A DNA stretch of 64,000 nt from Gonocerus acuteangulatus (lineage: Eukaryota; Arthropoda; Insecta; Hemiptera; Coreidae): contig OX328126.1 in assembly GCA_946811695.1 (NCBI GenBank), positions 10,309,746-10,373,745 on the forward strand. The letters run 5' to 3'. The position numbers and the translations under genes are program-made. Numbering within the stretch: position 1 is the first letter of the stretch; the number at the start of each line of letters is the position of its first letter. A model generated the notes under the pieces. That model saw nothing but the letters and a program-made list of their open reading frames with translations. It ran no database searches and had not been told where the DNA came from. Positions 10,320 through 22,590 of the stretch are shown one piece after another.

Positions 10320-12130
10320 GATTTGAAGAAATTTTTCAAAAATTCCGTCATGAGTGCAACCTCAATAGCTACTTTCCTTCGGAGGAAAGTGCTAAAATTG
10401 GCATTTTTTTAGCATTAATCACATATGAAATTAGTAGTTCAAAACAATTTTTAATTTTTTTTTTTTTTTTACCGTTTGAAAATGGCAGCCATCTTTGTTC
10501 CACCGCGATGATGCTATAGCAATCATAGACTAATAATTCAAACGCCATTGTTTTTCGCACAGTCTGTTCTATCTTTTATGTTTTCTTCACTTTTTGAATA
10601 TTTTGAAGTTCTACAACCGAAAACTGCCATTAAAAACAACTGTTCATATTTCTCAAAATGCAATTTTTTTAGGTTAATTATTTGGCATAAGGGGATATAT
10701 TACAAAGTTGATTTTTGGCACGATTATAAAACTAGCTAAGTAGCTTGTATTAAAAGAATTCTTAACTATGTTATTTGTTACCTTATTTTTTTGTAAATTT
10801 TTAAACTTCAAATGTTTGCAATTTTTGATAACTTTAGGCTTTAATATCCTTGGTGGGGTACTTGATAAAAATATAATATATATCAATGCGTAAGCTTGAA
10901 TACTTCATTAAAATTAGATTATTTTTGAACTTTGGACTAACCAGACATCCCATATAAAAAATTAATAGTGTATTTTTTTATTGATATTATCACTATATTA
11001 GAGAAACAATTTGATACCAACATTATTGAACTAATGAACGAAGATACAAAGGTATGAGTTAATTCAAAATTGGAAGATTTAATTTGCAATTCCCCGAGAG
11101 AGATAAATGTACAACGAAGCGGAGAGATGGAGAGAGAGAGAAATGTAATGTGTCTGTGAAATGTGAAACATAAAGTGATGTAGGCACACTCCAGCAATGA
11201 ACTAGCAACAACACATGGTCCTGTGTGAATCACTGCTGGACACATAAACCTATCCGAGGTTATTTAGGGAACTGTTTGCAGAAATCCTATACACAAATCT
11301 CTCTAATGAAATAACTAGATCCGCTTATACATCGTTCAGAAAATCACAATTTGGCGGTGATTTCAGGGTAATCGGATATACGATTTGGTCGTTTAGTAGA
11401 AATTTTTGGAGAAATGTGTTCAGCACGATAGCGATATTAATTTTTATTGGAATCATAATTTCAGACCTACAGATATTCGTCAGAATCAAACAGGTGTATA
11501 TTCAGTTTGTCTACGAAAATCGCACAAAAAACATGAATTTTGAAAACACGTCTCAAAATTTCAGTTTTACCGGAGTCTAACGTAATACCGGGACTACGTA
11601 GTTTATAAGAACAGATGCAGAAAAAAAAAATGTTATGCAGCTAACTCAAACCATAGAAGTGATAGAAGAGGAAAAAAACGGAAGCTTTTAAAATGTGGTG
11701 TACAAATGAATGCTTAAATCTCTGAACTTGGTGTTGCGAAGAATAAAAATAAGACCCTTCCAAAAATGATTAATTTCAAGACATGATCCATTATTTACAC
11801 ATATTTTCCTTTTTCTTTATTAGTATTCAGATTTTTTCATACAGACTTAAATATTGAGATTATCAATATTTCAAACAGTCGAATATGCAAAATTTCGTTT
11901 TTCAGATTCGAGACTTGGACTTTGGACGATATGGCTTGTCGGAAATTGTCACAACTCCAACCCTTTAGAATAGCCTTTAATGCCTTAAATAAAGTATCGA
12001 ATAAGACCATTTTTCAATATATTACTTTGTCAATGGATAGAATATGTTTGTTCTCTAGTTTGCTCCGATTTGCATATTCGATAGTTTGACATGGTAGGGA
12101 CGATATGTTCATTGACAATAAATATTTATT
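10320..12130. other. No gene supported
   Basis: 1.8 kb of A+T-rich DNA with only short ORFs (at most ~100 codons) that overlap one another on both strands and carry no motif. A GA-rich tract lies at about 11095-11145. Confidence 0.5.
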
Positions 12131-12135
12131 TAGTA

Positions 12136-13014
12136 ACTAGCTGTTACCCGGCGTGCAATGCTACACCTACTTTCTGCATACAGAAAAGCCTAAATAAATT
12201 AGAAACTAAATAAGTATTATTAAAATCTAATAACACGAATCTGAAACTCTTTCGAACCCGTGGCCTCCCAACTGTGAGTCTTAGACGACTTTGACCTAAC
12301 CTATAACACCCCCCGTAACAAGACATACATGTATGCCAAGATTGGTAAAAATCGGTCTAACAGTGTGGATTTTTATTAAAGGAAAAAACAGACAGCAGCT
12401 GGTAGACGTTTTTGACCTGGCCTATGACAATCCCCTGATCAAGACCAACCTGTGTGCCCAGTTTGATCAAAACTGACAAACGGTGTGGGTTTGTCTAAAG
12501 AACAAACATACAGACAGACAGATGGTAGCCGTTTTGACCTAGCCTATGGCAATCGCCTTATCAAGATCTACCTGTCATCCAACTTAGGCCAAAATAGGTC
12601 GAACGGTGTGGATTTCTATAGGGAACAAACATACATAAAGACAGCTGGTAGAGGTTTTTTACCTAGCCTACGGCACTCTTCAGATTAGGATCTACCTGTG
12701 TACCGAGTTTAGTCAAAATCGGACAAACGGTGTGGATTTGTATAAGGGATAAACATACAGACAGACAGCTGGTAGACGTTTTTGATTTAGCCTACGACAC
12801 TCCCCAGATTAACATCTACATGTGTACCGAGTTCAGTCAAAATCGGACGAACTGTGTGGATTTGTATAAGGGACGAACATACAGACAGACAGCTGGTAGA
12901 TTTTTTTCACGTATCAAGATCTACCATTATTCCAAGTTTGGTCAAAATCGGTCAAACGGTGTGGATTTGTATAAGGAACAAACAGACACGTGATTTTTAT
13001 ATATGTATATAGAT
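12136..13014 (+). repeat. Family A repeat, fullest copy, with ~120-bp internal units
   Basis: Begins ACTAGCTGTTACCCGGCGTG and ends with a TA-rich tail at about 13000-13014. Between them, about five imperfect ~120-bp units repeat the order GACCTAGCCTA, ATCAAGATCTACCTGTGTGCC, GTCAAAATCGG, AACGGTGTGGATTTGTATAA and AACATACAGACAGACAG. ORFs read through the units but have no known domain. Other copies: 205-443, 32227-32478, 40976-41205 and 41850-41941. The start motif reappears as the spacer of the TA array at 41942-42370. Confidence 0.85.
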
Positions 13015-13214
13015 ATTCTTCACAAATTTTGAATTCTGCTACGATTGTTCAATATTTTTGAGGCTGCAATGTCCGTAGTCATTCTAGGAAGGTAAAATAT
13101 GTATTGATTGAACAGCAGAAAACATTTGTAGGAAACAAAAAAAAAAAAAAAAAAACAGCCGAATTCGGATTCCATAACATTTTAAGTCACCTTGAATATA
13201 CATTTTAAAAAACT

Positions 13215-13325
13215 AAAATAAAAGGCATCGGCCCTATCCTGGCTAGAAAAGGGCGGTGACCTATAGGTAACCAGTCCTAAAATTCTGAGTTAATTATAAT
13301 CGATGTTAAAATTTAAATAAATTAA
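13215..13325 (+). mobile_element. SINE-C tail fragment
   Basis: Matches the body and tail of the copies at 44936 and 56021 (GGCATCGGCCCTATCCTGGC onward to a TTAAAATTTAAAT end), but the tRNA-like head is missing. Confidence 0.75.
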
Positions 13326-13329
13326 TAAA

Positions 13330-14600
13330 CATACATTTTAACGCGGTTCCTTCCTCCCTCCATAGGGTGGAAACCCGCTTATGAGGTTGACCTCGTGACT
13401 TAAAAATGGGAAAGAAATAACGAAACATGAAAACAAGGCTTATAATTGAAGTATTTTTTTAAAGAAAAATGTAATCCATTGAAAATTAGTTGATGTTTGT
13501 GAATATGAAAAATCAGAGTTCATAAACAAAATGCCGAGAAAAAATTATGGAAGAAAGATTGGAATATTACCGGTTTAATTTTCTCTCCCCCTTTCAGACT
13601 CCTTTGCTTGAAAAGTGGTTCCCATTTATTGGAAAAATGTCAACTGGCGGAAGGTTTTTCCCTTCTCGGGGAAAAGCAAAGCCTTTAACTGAGAGAGACT
13701 TCAAATCGAAGACAATAAGCCGATCTTTCGACCTTTCAGTAAAAGTCAAAGAATTTATTTTTCTCCTTTTCATTCTGAAAGTTGCCTTTGAAAGATCTGT
13801 TTCACAATACAAGTATAACTTAGGTAGACTAGAATTGAAGGGGTTGGGGCAAAATAGTGCCAAGCAACATTTTTAACCAAACTTAACTGTAACTGCTATA
13901 TGCTGGATATTATGTGGGACTATGAGTTGAAATGGTTAGGGGCAACAAGATTAAGTAGCATACAGAGCTTGTAGTAATATTTTAGTAGCATTTGCATCGT
14001 AAATTGATAGTCCCACATAAATCCCAACATGTATTTATTTATAATTCCATAAAATTAATTCATTTCCACATAAATTTAATTATTTCCCACAGTATTGCTA
14101 TTTAAATCTGTGACATATGTAAATAGAAAATATGTATGTAACTTTGTGTCTGTGTCTATGTATTTTTATAAATATAATACTAACTTAGGACTAATAATAA
14201 ATAATAAAAATCTTTATATTAGGCCAACCCCTTGCAATTGGGAAACCATGTATGGAATAAAATAAATATTTCAATGATTACAGGTATATTGTATTATTTA
14301 TATAAAATAAGAGATAATTCTTATGAAAAGAGACCAAATTTGCCAGAAAAGCGCCAAGGAAAGTATTGAGAGAATGCCAAAAAAAAAACCATTTAACCTT
14401 TTTTGGCATATAATGCCTTTGCAAAGAAAAAATAGGTATAGGTCGATTTATGATAATATATATATTATTTAATATATAATAATGCTTAACGATTTTATAT
14501 GAATATATAATACCTTTAATTATACTTTATTTTCACTGTTTAGCGCGTTTCGTTCGTCCCTCTTTCTGTTGTATTTCTTTGTAAAGATATTGCTTCATTT

Positions 14601-14662
<62 letters not shown>

Positions 14663-14690
14663 TTATTTATTTATTTCAGACCTGTGGGCT
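13330..14690. other. No gene supported
   Basis: A short block, GCGGTTCCTTCCTCCCTCCA at about 13340, recurs at 22447. A 109-codon ORF at 13547-13876 overlaps an 89-codon ORF on the other strand and has no recognisable motif; it is left uncalled. (TA)n runs lie near 14455-14475 and 14613-14659. Confidence 0.45.
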
Positions 14691-14698
14691 ATGAAACG

Positions 14699-15030
14699 GG
14701 GGCCAGCTTAGCTCAGTTGTTGAGCACTGGTCTAATATGCTGGAGGACCTGAGTTCAAATCCTGACCAAGCACTAAAGATTTTTATCGTCGTTCGTGCCG
14801 TCGTTCATGGATTGTATTCGGTCTCGCTGACCGTCCCTAGGCCAACCCAGCCTTTAACTAATTTATTAGTGGGTACCTTGGTACTAATGGCTCTAGCAGT
14901 CAACGCAGCAGGAGAAAATCAGGCGGTCGGAGAATAGTACTGACCACACTATCTCCGAATCAGATACCTTTATAGTATCTGCCCCTCAGGGCCCTCGGTG
15001 GCCTGTTACAAGGCTGATTATTTTTTTTAT
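14699..15030 (+). mobile_element. SINE-A copy
   Basis: Head with TTAGCTCAGTTGTTGAGC (A box) and GAGTTCAAATCC (B box-like), then the family body (GGTACCTTGG, GAAAATCAGGCGG, AGTATCTGCCCCTC), ending in GGCTGATT plus a T-rich run. It is moderately diverged from the 1119 and 56582 copies. Confidence 0.88.
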
Positions 15031-16500
15031 TGTTATTATGAAAGGTCAAAAGATTCTGGCATCTCCGGGTCCCGTCGACGTGATAACGGGTTTGCCTATA
15101 GGATGGACTGGATACTGCCTGGAAAGCAGTTAGAACTCTTGTGGTTAATGGAGAGCGATAATTCCCTATATCCAACAGAGCTTCTAGGAGATGTAAGTAG
15201 ATTTAGCTAGCCCAAAGGGCGTTCATTAACACTCCCAATGTCCCATCAGCTGGTCTGGACTCCATTAGGGAAAGTTTTCTCTGGTATTTCCTCGGCAGCC
15301 ATTTAGACATTTCCCCTGGAAGAGGATCGGGAAATAGCTTTTCACTTCCAGGATGGGGTTAGAGTTCCAGTTAAATTAGATTGGCTTTCTTGGTTAGGTT
15401 TATTGCGACTTAAGGTGAATTCTTTCTATAGCTAACTCTCTGTTTGGATGAGACAAGATTACTAATAGTTTGTGGTTCTTGAACAAAAATAATATTAACC
15501 CCATTCGAAATGGATTTAAATGGTTTTTACAACACATCCGTCTCTTTTAACAAGCAAGACATAGAGTTTCATTCGAAAAAATGTTTCATAAAACATACCC
15601 TGTGAAATTAAAGTCGATAATGAACATGTCCCATAACATTCAGATTGAAGGTTGTTTCTTTTTTCCCTGTTGTGTAACCACCATTTCCCAACTGCCTAAT
15701 TAAAATCTCCATATTGGATTTCCCTGAACAAATTGCGCGGTATAAGAGTTTTCCTTCATTGTCAGAAACAGGCAGGCCGATAACTTGTTCGGCCTAATAA
15801 TCACAAAAACATCTTATTCGAGGATGCCAAACCCCCGAACTTACTAAATCAATACACGCTCCAAAAGTGCTTAAGTATCGGCTTTGAAATTAAATATACT
15901 TTTTCATAAAAGTTATCAATAACACAGTTCAGACCCAGAGAGCAGACAATGTTTACTACATATATGTTTTTTTTTGGGGGGGGGGCTAATTCCGAATCCC
16001 GGGTCAGAAGAACCTCTGCACTTATTATTTAAGACTAACCCTCCAAATTCATAATTTAGTACATTTTACACTATAATATTTTTATTGAAGTCGTTAACCG
16101 AAATAAAATACTACTTCCTGTATACTGCCTGGCGGAGCTTAAAGATACAAATTTTTTGAGTCCTCAACCAAGTCGATTGCTCTATTTTGAGCCAAGTTAC
16201 ACCCCTTTAAATATATGACTTTTCTCAAAATGTTGCGTTTTCGCTTATATTTTAGTATTGATTATGTTTTTTGACGCAAACAATGTTTGAGTTTTTATAC
16301 AGAAATTGAATAAAGGATACAACACTTACACAATACAACCCTTTAAAAAAGACGCACCATATTCAATTCGAGCAATGTATCGTAAATTAAATAAACGTCC
16401 TAAAATGAATTAATTAAGCTTTCATTTTCGAAATGTATCTTGTCGAGCAATGTCGAAAATGTTAATTAAAGTGTCCTCTTTGCATTGGAAAAAGATTGGA
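15031..16500. other. No gene supported
   Basis: 15040-15380 is richer in G+C than its surroundings and includes a 70-codon ORF at 14998-15210 that begins in the SINE; no domain is recognised. A G-run lies at about 15976-15985. The rest is A+T-rich. Confidence 0.4.
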
Positions 16501-16505
16501 CCCTC

Positions 16506-16612
16506 TAAGCGGTACACGTTCTCGTTATATTGAGCCTCAAAGCGGTACTCGTTCTCGTTATATTGAGACTCAAAGCGGTACTCGTTCTCGTTATATTGAG
16601 CCTCAAAGATCC
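16506..16612. repeat. 35-bp minisatellite, three units
   Basis: Three near-identical units containing AAGCGGTACTCGTTCTCG and TTATATTGAGCCTC. Confidence 0.9.
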
Positions 16613-16844
16613 GATTTTAGTGTTGCTAGGTTTATAAATGAATGGCTATAGAGATTTATATTATATTGAGAAAGACCCAATAATCTTGATCGATATTTTA
16701 TATCAGTATCTGCTCCTCTGGGCCTTAGTATATATATATTATGATGATTAGATAGTTAGCCGTCGAGGTGATAAGTAAAGATGGAATGGTTGGGATTCGG
16801 CTAAATAAACCTCAATATGATTTTGTTTTAAAAAATCTATATTT

Positions 16845-16890
16845 CGGACGTTTCGGCTACTCATTGGTAGCCTTCGTCAGCTAAAATGAC
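16845..16890 (-). ncRNA. Hammerhead-like core, left arm
   Basis: Reverse complement has CTGACGA (16874-16880), stem II GGCTAC/GTAGCC and GAAA (16851-16854), identical in core to the right-arm motif on the opposite strand. Confidence 0.45.
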
Positions 16891-17765
16891 AAAAAAAGAA
16901 ATTAATACAAAAACAAAAAAAATTATGATTGTGATAGGTAACAGAGCTATAGATACAATTAACTTATAAAAGAACATATCGTCTTAGATTCTTAGAATGA
17001 AAAAGTGAATAGGTACAATAATTGATTTTAATAGTAATTAGTAACATTAATTGATTTTACAAAGAAATAAGCAGCTACATACCAATGACAAATATAGTAG
17101 CTAATAGTAACATTAATTGATTTTACAAAGAAATAAGATACTACATACCAATAGAAATGCCGAGCGGCAGAGGAAGACCAAGGTTGGCAATTAAGTAACC
17201 ATTGTAGAGTGTCTAAGGAGTAAAAGAAATCTACTGGGGTATAAGTAAGTGGAAACAGCAGGTGGTGGGGGAAAGTCGGTAAGGATCAATAAGCATGTTT
17301 ATGACATGTCGGTAAGGATCAAAAGGCATGTTTATGACATATTTATGACAGTAAAGGAGAAAAAGGTGTTAATGGAAGGATACCCAAGGGGCATGGTAAA
17401 AATCTAGGTGGGAGGTCGGGAGAGTATTTGGAAAATATTAGCGTACACAGATTTATAATCTGCACTTGCAAAACACGCCATTACACAACAACACACTTTC
17501 AACTTCGACGACACGAAAATTCTTTCTACACAACGAAACAAAAAAAGACTACACATCTCGGAATGTGTACACATAAACTTAAACAAAAACAATATAAACT
17601 ACAAAACTGACCAACAAGGCATTTCTCCTATGTACGCTAATATTTTCCAAATACTCTCCCGACCTTCCACCTAGATTTTTACCTTGCCCCTTGGGTATCC
17701 TTCCATTAACACCTTTTTCCTATCACAATCATAATTTTTTTTGTTTTTGTATTAATTTCTTTTTT

Positions 17766-17825
17766 TGTCATTTTAGCTGACGAAGGCTACCAATGAGTAG
17801 CCGAAACGTCCGAAATATAGATTTT
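17766..17825 (+). ncRNA. Hammerhead ribozyme-like motif, right arm
   Basis: CTGACGA (17777-17783), one extra A, a perfect 6-bp stem II GGCTAC/GTAGCC (17785-17790 / 17797-17802), then GAAA (17803-17806) followed by CGTC. ACGT is self-complementary, so stem III could form only between two molecules or two tandem units, as described for minimal hammerheads of Penelope-like elements. Stem I pairing is weak (CAxAAA-type), so activity is doubtful. Confidence 0.5.
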
Positions 17826-17889
17826 TTAAAACAAAATCATATTGAGGTTTATTTAGCCGAATCCCAACCATTCCATCTTTACTTATATA

Positions 17890-19640
17890 TATATTGTTGA
17901 AATAACAACAATTATTAACTAAAGTATCATTTGAGGACTTTCTGATCTACTATCAGATAGTAGATTAATATGATATAATTGATCCGTTCACGAGCTCAGG
18001 GAGAGGATGATGTGTAAGCTTTTCCGGTGATATTTTCGGTGACAACATCACGACGCACATTGGTCAAAAACCGCCCAAAAGCGCTCAAAACTCAATAACA
18101 TTTGATATCGTTTATTTAGAAACCTGAAATTAGAATATTTCAACTAGGACACGATTTTTCACTCGGATCACTTCAGACATTTTTTGCAGTCAACGCAGAC
18201 TTGAGTACTGCAAAAAAAATCTTCGATTTGATTCCAATGTTTACAAAGAGATAAGGCGCGTCTGTCTTACCGAGTTGGTTCACCTTTAGCACCGAAGTAG
18301 GCAGGTTTATGCAGCTAATTTCAGTCTGGGGTCTTTCTATACATGCCCACGGAATATTTAAGCCCGAAATTAGAGAGACGCAAAAGCTATATGAAAAAAG
18401 AAATTTGATACGTATATTTTTTTTTTACTTTTTCAGTATCCCCGTCAATGGAGGTGATTCGAAGAATACAAAAATATTTTTTTTTGCCCTTCGAACATCC
18501 CATTAAAACAAGAAAAACATGTGTCAATCTTATCGGTCTAAAAAAGTAAAGTTAAAGGAACGATTTTGGTACATGAGGATTCGGGAAATTTTCTTCGTTT
18601 CTAGTACTTCAATGATTAACCACCGTCCTGCAATCAACGGTGGGGGCCTAAAACTCAAGAAATGGAACTCTCACGAGTTATTTAACATATATTTAAGGCA
18701 AATGGGTTCGGAGAAAATACTTCAAAAAATCAAGTTTTGAGCGCTTTTTGACTATTTTTGACCACTGTGCGACGTTCACGTTCACCGGTTAAACCTTTTA
18801 CTGTACCGCTTTCGGTGGCATCGTACTGACGTCCACTACGTTCTTCCAGGACACCCATCAGTAGTATTTCTAACGTATAACCTGTTTCACCTTGTTGGTT
18901 CCTTGTACGTGTCAGCACTTCTATTTGAGGTCTTGCTGTTTTCAGCCAACGCCTTCTGACGTCCACCTCGTTAACGTCACAGCCGCTTTTTACTTGGCTT
19001 CGTGTTTGAGCTCCAGCCATAGGTAATCGCCTGGACTCCTTCTTGCCGTACTTCCTGAAGAGTACGTTAATTACATGTCCACACATGCACTATTGCATAA
19101 TTAACCCCCAGGGCTGGGCGCATATAGCTGCATGTCAATATGCACCAAGGCCCTTTCCCAGAGAGTCGCACATCCATTGTGTCATCTCTATGAATATCCT
19201 GAGGCCATCTCGTGTGTAAGTGCTGTTGCAACATCCTCGTTGACAGGCACGAGGCAATAATCGCTCTGCATTAATCAACAGACACATGCTGTAAGAAATA
19301 TAGCATTATTAAATCAACCGCACGAGAAAGCCGTATTAATACTAAAAATACTCCTCTGCGATGAAACCTCATGCAGAAGTGATTTATATGTCTGTTCGCT
19401 CTTTACTGTCTGATATAATATTTTTATTTTCATGAAATTTGGCATTTCTCGAGTACGAATGGTCAAAATTAAACAAAGATTGTTAATTTATGGTCTCGAT
19501 TAGGATTTACTAATGCTATGTTGAATATGTCTAAAACGCGTAAACAACGTTTTGAAAGAACTCCTTTGAAAACAATTTCCAGGTTTCATAGTACGTGGTT
19601 GCTGGAAGAGAAGGGCGATCTATAGTATATATGAAACACA
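17890..19640. other. No gene supported
   Basis: Holds a 118-codon minus-strand ORF at 18730-19086, rich in Arg, Thr and Glu with no domain I recognise, and short plus-strand ORFs at 18309-18740. The 18730-19086 stretch is more G+C-rich than its flanks and could be an old element or exon, but nothing fixes its identity. Confidence 0.35.
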
Positions 19641-19659
19641 TCAATTCCTTCACAAGTTT

Positions 19660-19715
19660 GATTTTGGACGTTAAGCGCTTTCAGCAGCTTGTGGTACCAT
19701 CTTCAGAGCTATATC
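19660..19715 (-). ncRNA. Decayed hammerhead-like motif
   Basis: On the minus strand CTGAAGA (19700-19706) is followed by GGTACC, a degenerate stem II, GAAA (19677-19680) and GCGCT; AGCGCT is self-complementary and the next base is T. Same grammar as the other Penelope-type motifs here, but stem II has decayed. Confidence 0.35.
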
Positions 19716-19734
19716 GTGTTGTATGAGACCACTC

Positions 19735-19832
19735 TTGTTTGAGATTCTAATGGGAACTCCTTTGATTTAGATTTTGATTGAATCATCCCCGTTTGAGAGT
19801 TTCATAGGACGACCCCTGTCGGAGGTTTTAAT
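19735..19832. repeat. Left end of a ~30-bp minisatellite
   Basis: Degenerate units of the GAGATTTTGATAGGACCACC type. The array resumes at 21824; the intervening retrotransposon is an insertion, with TCGGAGGTTTTAAT at 19819-19832 duplicated at 21824-21837. Confidence 0.8.
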
Positions 19833-20071
19833 AATAATAATAATAATAATAATAATGTTTATTTTATCCATTATGTACATGACAGGAACAACATTTTTTT
19901 TTTTTTTTAGGGCATGGTGATAACACCGTCAGCCCAAGTTCGGTTACTATTTACATTTTGTTGCAATAATATAGAGCAGAATAAATAAATCATATATAAC
20001 TTATATCCAACTTTTTTATAATAATTTTATGTATTCTTCGTTCCTTTTTTACAATGGTAATCTAATTATAC

Positions 20072-20073
20072 AC

Positions 20074-20117
<44 letters not shown>

Positions 20118-20215
20118 ACACACACACGCATACGTACATATACACACACACATACACACACACACATATACACATACACACACATATATACATACACATA
20201 TGCACACAGACATAC
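20072..20215. repeat. (CA)n-rich microsatellite
   Basis: Imperfect CA run with CG and TA interruptions inside the retrotransposon 3' UTR. It yields a spurious His/Thr ORF. Confidence 0.95.
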
Positions 20216-20710
20216 ATCTACAAGAAACAAAACTAACAACTATTCAGATTTACAAAAAATAAAAAATTATATACATTTATCCAAAATCAATTTGTATGGA
20301 ATAATAAACAATAACTTGGCGCATACTCTGAATCAAACGCAAAAATCAGCAATCTAACAGAAACATAAATAAATTAATCTATATAATTAAAAATATTTCA
20401 CTTTGTAAATGTAAAAATACACTGCTTTAGAATTTAGAAGTTAAACTGAGTAATTAAAAATTGTCTATAGCGTCCAGCACATTTTATATAACTTACTAAA
20501 TCCCTATAGTTTTCACCATTTAATATGTTCACCACTTGTTGATGATTAAGAGTCCTTCGATGAAAGTAGATTAATCTGAACTCTATCAGGACCGGACACA
20601 TCCCAATGAAATGGAATACATCTTCCCTAGCCTTCATATTACAAAGCGAGCATTCGATTTGTCTTCCTTCTCTCCATGGTTTGAAATTCAGGTTAATTTC
20701 TTCACATCTT

Positions 20711-21037
20711 GTTCTGCATATGATGATCTTCTCCTTGATTGAGAGCTTCTCATCAAGTAGATACGAGCCAGGATGGACGAGCTTCGCATATAGAACATGC
20801 CATCTAGCCTTGTTAGCTTGTTCTGCATATGATGATCTTCTCCTTGATTGAGAGCTTCTCATCAAGTAGATACGAGCCAGGATGGACGAGCTTCGCATAT
20901 AGAACATGCCATCTAGCCTTGTTAGCTTGTTCTGCATATGATGATCTTCTCCTTGATTGAGAGCTTCTCATGAAATAGATACGATCCAGGATGGACGAGC
21001 TTCGCATATAGAACATGCCATCTAGCCTTGTTAGCTT
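20711..21037. repeat. 109-bp tandem triplication within ORF2
   Basis: GTTCTGCATATG starts at 20711, 20820 and 20929, an exact 109-bp period, and units are almost identical. As 109 is not divisible by three each extra unit changes frame, so the same peptide reappears in different frames and the ORF is dead. Confidence 0.96.
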
Positions 21038-21823
21038 GTTGTATGAGGGTATTGTAGTAGCTGCTGTTTAATGCTTCTGTAAGATTCTTCTGATTAGTCA
21101 TCAAGTCATTACTGTTTACATAGCCTGACCATTCCAGGTTGTGCTTCCTTGCGAGATCTTTAAGTTCCTTGCACCAGAATATGTTTTTATTTAATATTTC
21201 ATTCGCCAAAAATTTTGGTAATCTATTCTCTGGCATAGCTAATACTTTGCTGATATAGTTCAAATGCATGCAAAGCGAAGTAGAAAACATTGAACTACAG
21301 CCAGTTTCTAGGGTAAGAGCATAATTTGGAGTGCTTTTTGGTAAGGCTAATGCTTTTCTAAGGAAAAAACGTAACAGCTTCTCTACCGTTTCAGATTTCC
21401 TGAATCCCCAGACCTGCCCACAGTACAACACAACAGCTTTTGCAGTTGCCATGAAGACTTTTAGTTTTTCTTGGAAGTCTATATCCCGCCTGTCGAATAT
21501 ACCCTTCCATGACATATTAATAGCTACTTTTGCAGTTTTTAATTTTTCCACTGCATTCACTTCGAAATTTACTTTTGGTGTAAGCCAAATCCCCAGATAC
21601 TTAAACTTGTTGACAATATCAATAACTTCGCCGCCTTGGCTTCTCCACTCCTCAATTCCCTGTTTGCGTCGCCCATTTCCAAAAATCATGATTTTTGTTT
21701 TGTCAAGATTTATTTTTTGGTTCCACCTATTGCAATAGTTCTCCAAGTTTCTTATCATTTCTTGTAGGGCCTTTGGGTCGGTCGTGAGAAGTGCGACGTC
21801 ATCAGCATAAGCAAGAAGCCTGA

Positions 21824-22442
21824 TCGGAGGTTTTAATGGGGCCACCTCTGTCTGAGATTTTAATAGGACCACCTCTGCCATGGATATTTAAAGGATCACT
21901 TCTGTCTGACATTTTAATAGGGGAATCTGTATCTGGGATTTTGATGGATCCTTCTCAGTCTAAGATGTCAATAGGAACTTCTTTCTCTGAGATTTCACAA
22001 GACCACCTTTTTCTAAGATTTTGATAGGGCCACCTCTGTCTGAGATTTTGATAGGACCTTCTCAGTCTAGATGTTAACAGTCCACTTCTGCCAGAGATTT
22101 CAAAGGGACCAACTTTTTTATGATTTTTATAGGACCAACTCTGTCTGAAATTAGAATAAGACCAACTCTGTCCATGATTTTGATAGGACCAACTCTGTCT
22201 GAAATAGGGATAGGACCACCTCTGTCTGATATGTTGGTTGGATCACCCTTGTCTAAGAGTTTAATAGGAGCACACTGAGACTTTTAAAGGGCCACTTCTG
22301 TTTGAGACTTGTATGGAACAACTTCTGTCAGATATTTGGATAGGACAACCTTTGTCTGAGATTTTGATAGGACCATGTCTGTCTAGGATGTTAATAGGAC
22401 CATCTCTGTCTGAGATTTCAATAGGACCACCTTTTTCTATGA
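21824..22442. repeat. ~30-bp degenerate minisatellite, main part
   Basis: About 20 units of the type TCTGAGATTTTGATAGGACC plus ACCTCTG, each 26-33 bases and diverged. No reading frame is conserved across them. Confidence 0.85.
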
Positions 22443-22446
22443 TTTT

Positions 22447-22533
22447 TAGCGCGGTTCCTTCCTCCCTCCATAGGGTCTAGAAAATTTCGCGTTTCAAAAC
22501 CCCTAGAGACCGAAAATAACGGTGGTTCAAATT

Positions 22534-22590
<57 letters not shown>

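Larger units (their letters stand above)
16771..17886. mobile_element. Penelope-like palindromic element remnant
   Basis: Outer arms 16771-16938 and 17719-17886 are 168-bp inverted repeats; inner arms 17360-17447 and 17631-17718 are a second inverted pair. On the right the two arms are contiguous, while on the left 421 bases separate them, containing a direct repeat around TAACATTAATTGATTTTACA. Each outer arm carries a hammerhead-like core (see 17766-17825 and 16845-16890). Inverted terminal copies with hammerhead motifs are known for Penelope-like retroelements. No reverse transcriptase is present, so the class rests on architecture. Confidence 0.6.
19833..21823 (-). pseudogene. Non-LTR retrotransposon ORF2, copy 2, 5'-truncated
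   Basis: A LINE insertion bounded by a 14-bp target duplication. Its 3' end is at the left: a (TAA)n tail (from about 19833), AATAAA-type signal and a 3' UTR that includes a long (CA)n run. The ORF on the minus strand starts abruptly at the catalytic box LLAYADDVALL (around 21790-21815), so the copy is 5'-truncated inside the reverse transcriptase. It continues through the thumb (CGQVWGF), then the zinc ribbon (CSLC...HFIGMC around 20600-20660), ending in QFNF at 20434. Three 109-bp tandem units (20711-21037) shift the frame twice. It is the same family as 1772-3930. Confidence 0.93.

Noticed and set aside
13547..13876. 109-codon plus-strand ORF
   Set aside because: Fully overlapped by an 89-codon ORF on the other strand, no motif, no splice or promoter context.
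18730..19086. 118-codon minus-strand ORF as a gene
   Set aside because: No recognisable domain; composition slightly unusual but nothing fixes an identity, so left as an unsupported ORF.
20029..20262. His/Thr-rich ORF
   Set aside because: Translation of a CA microsatellite.
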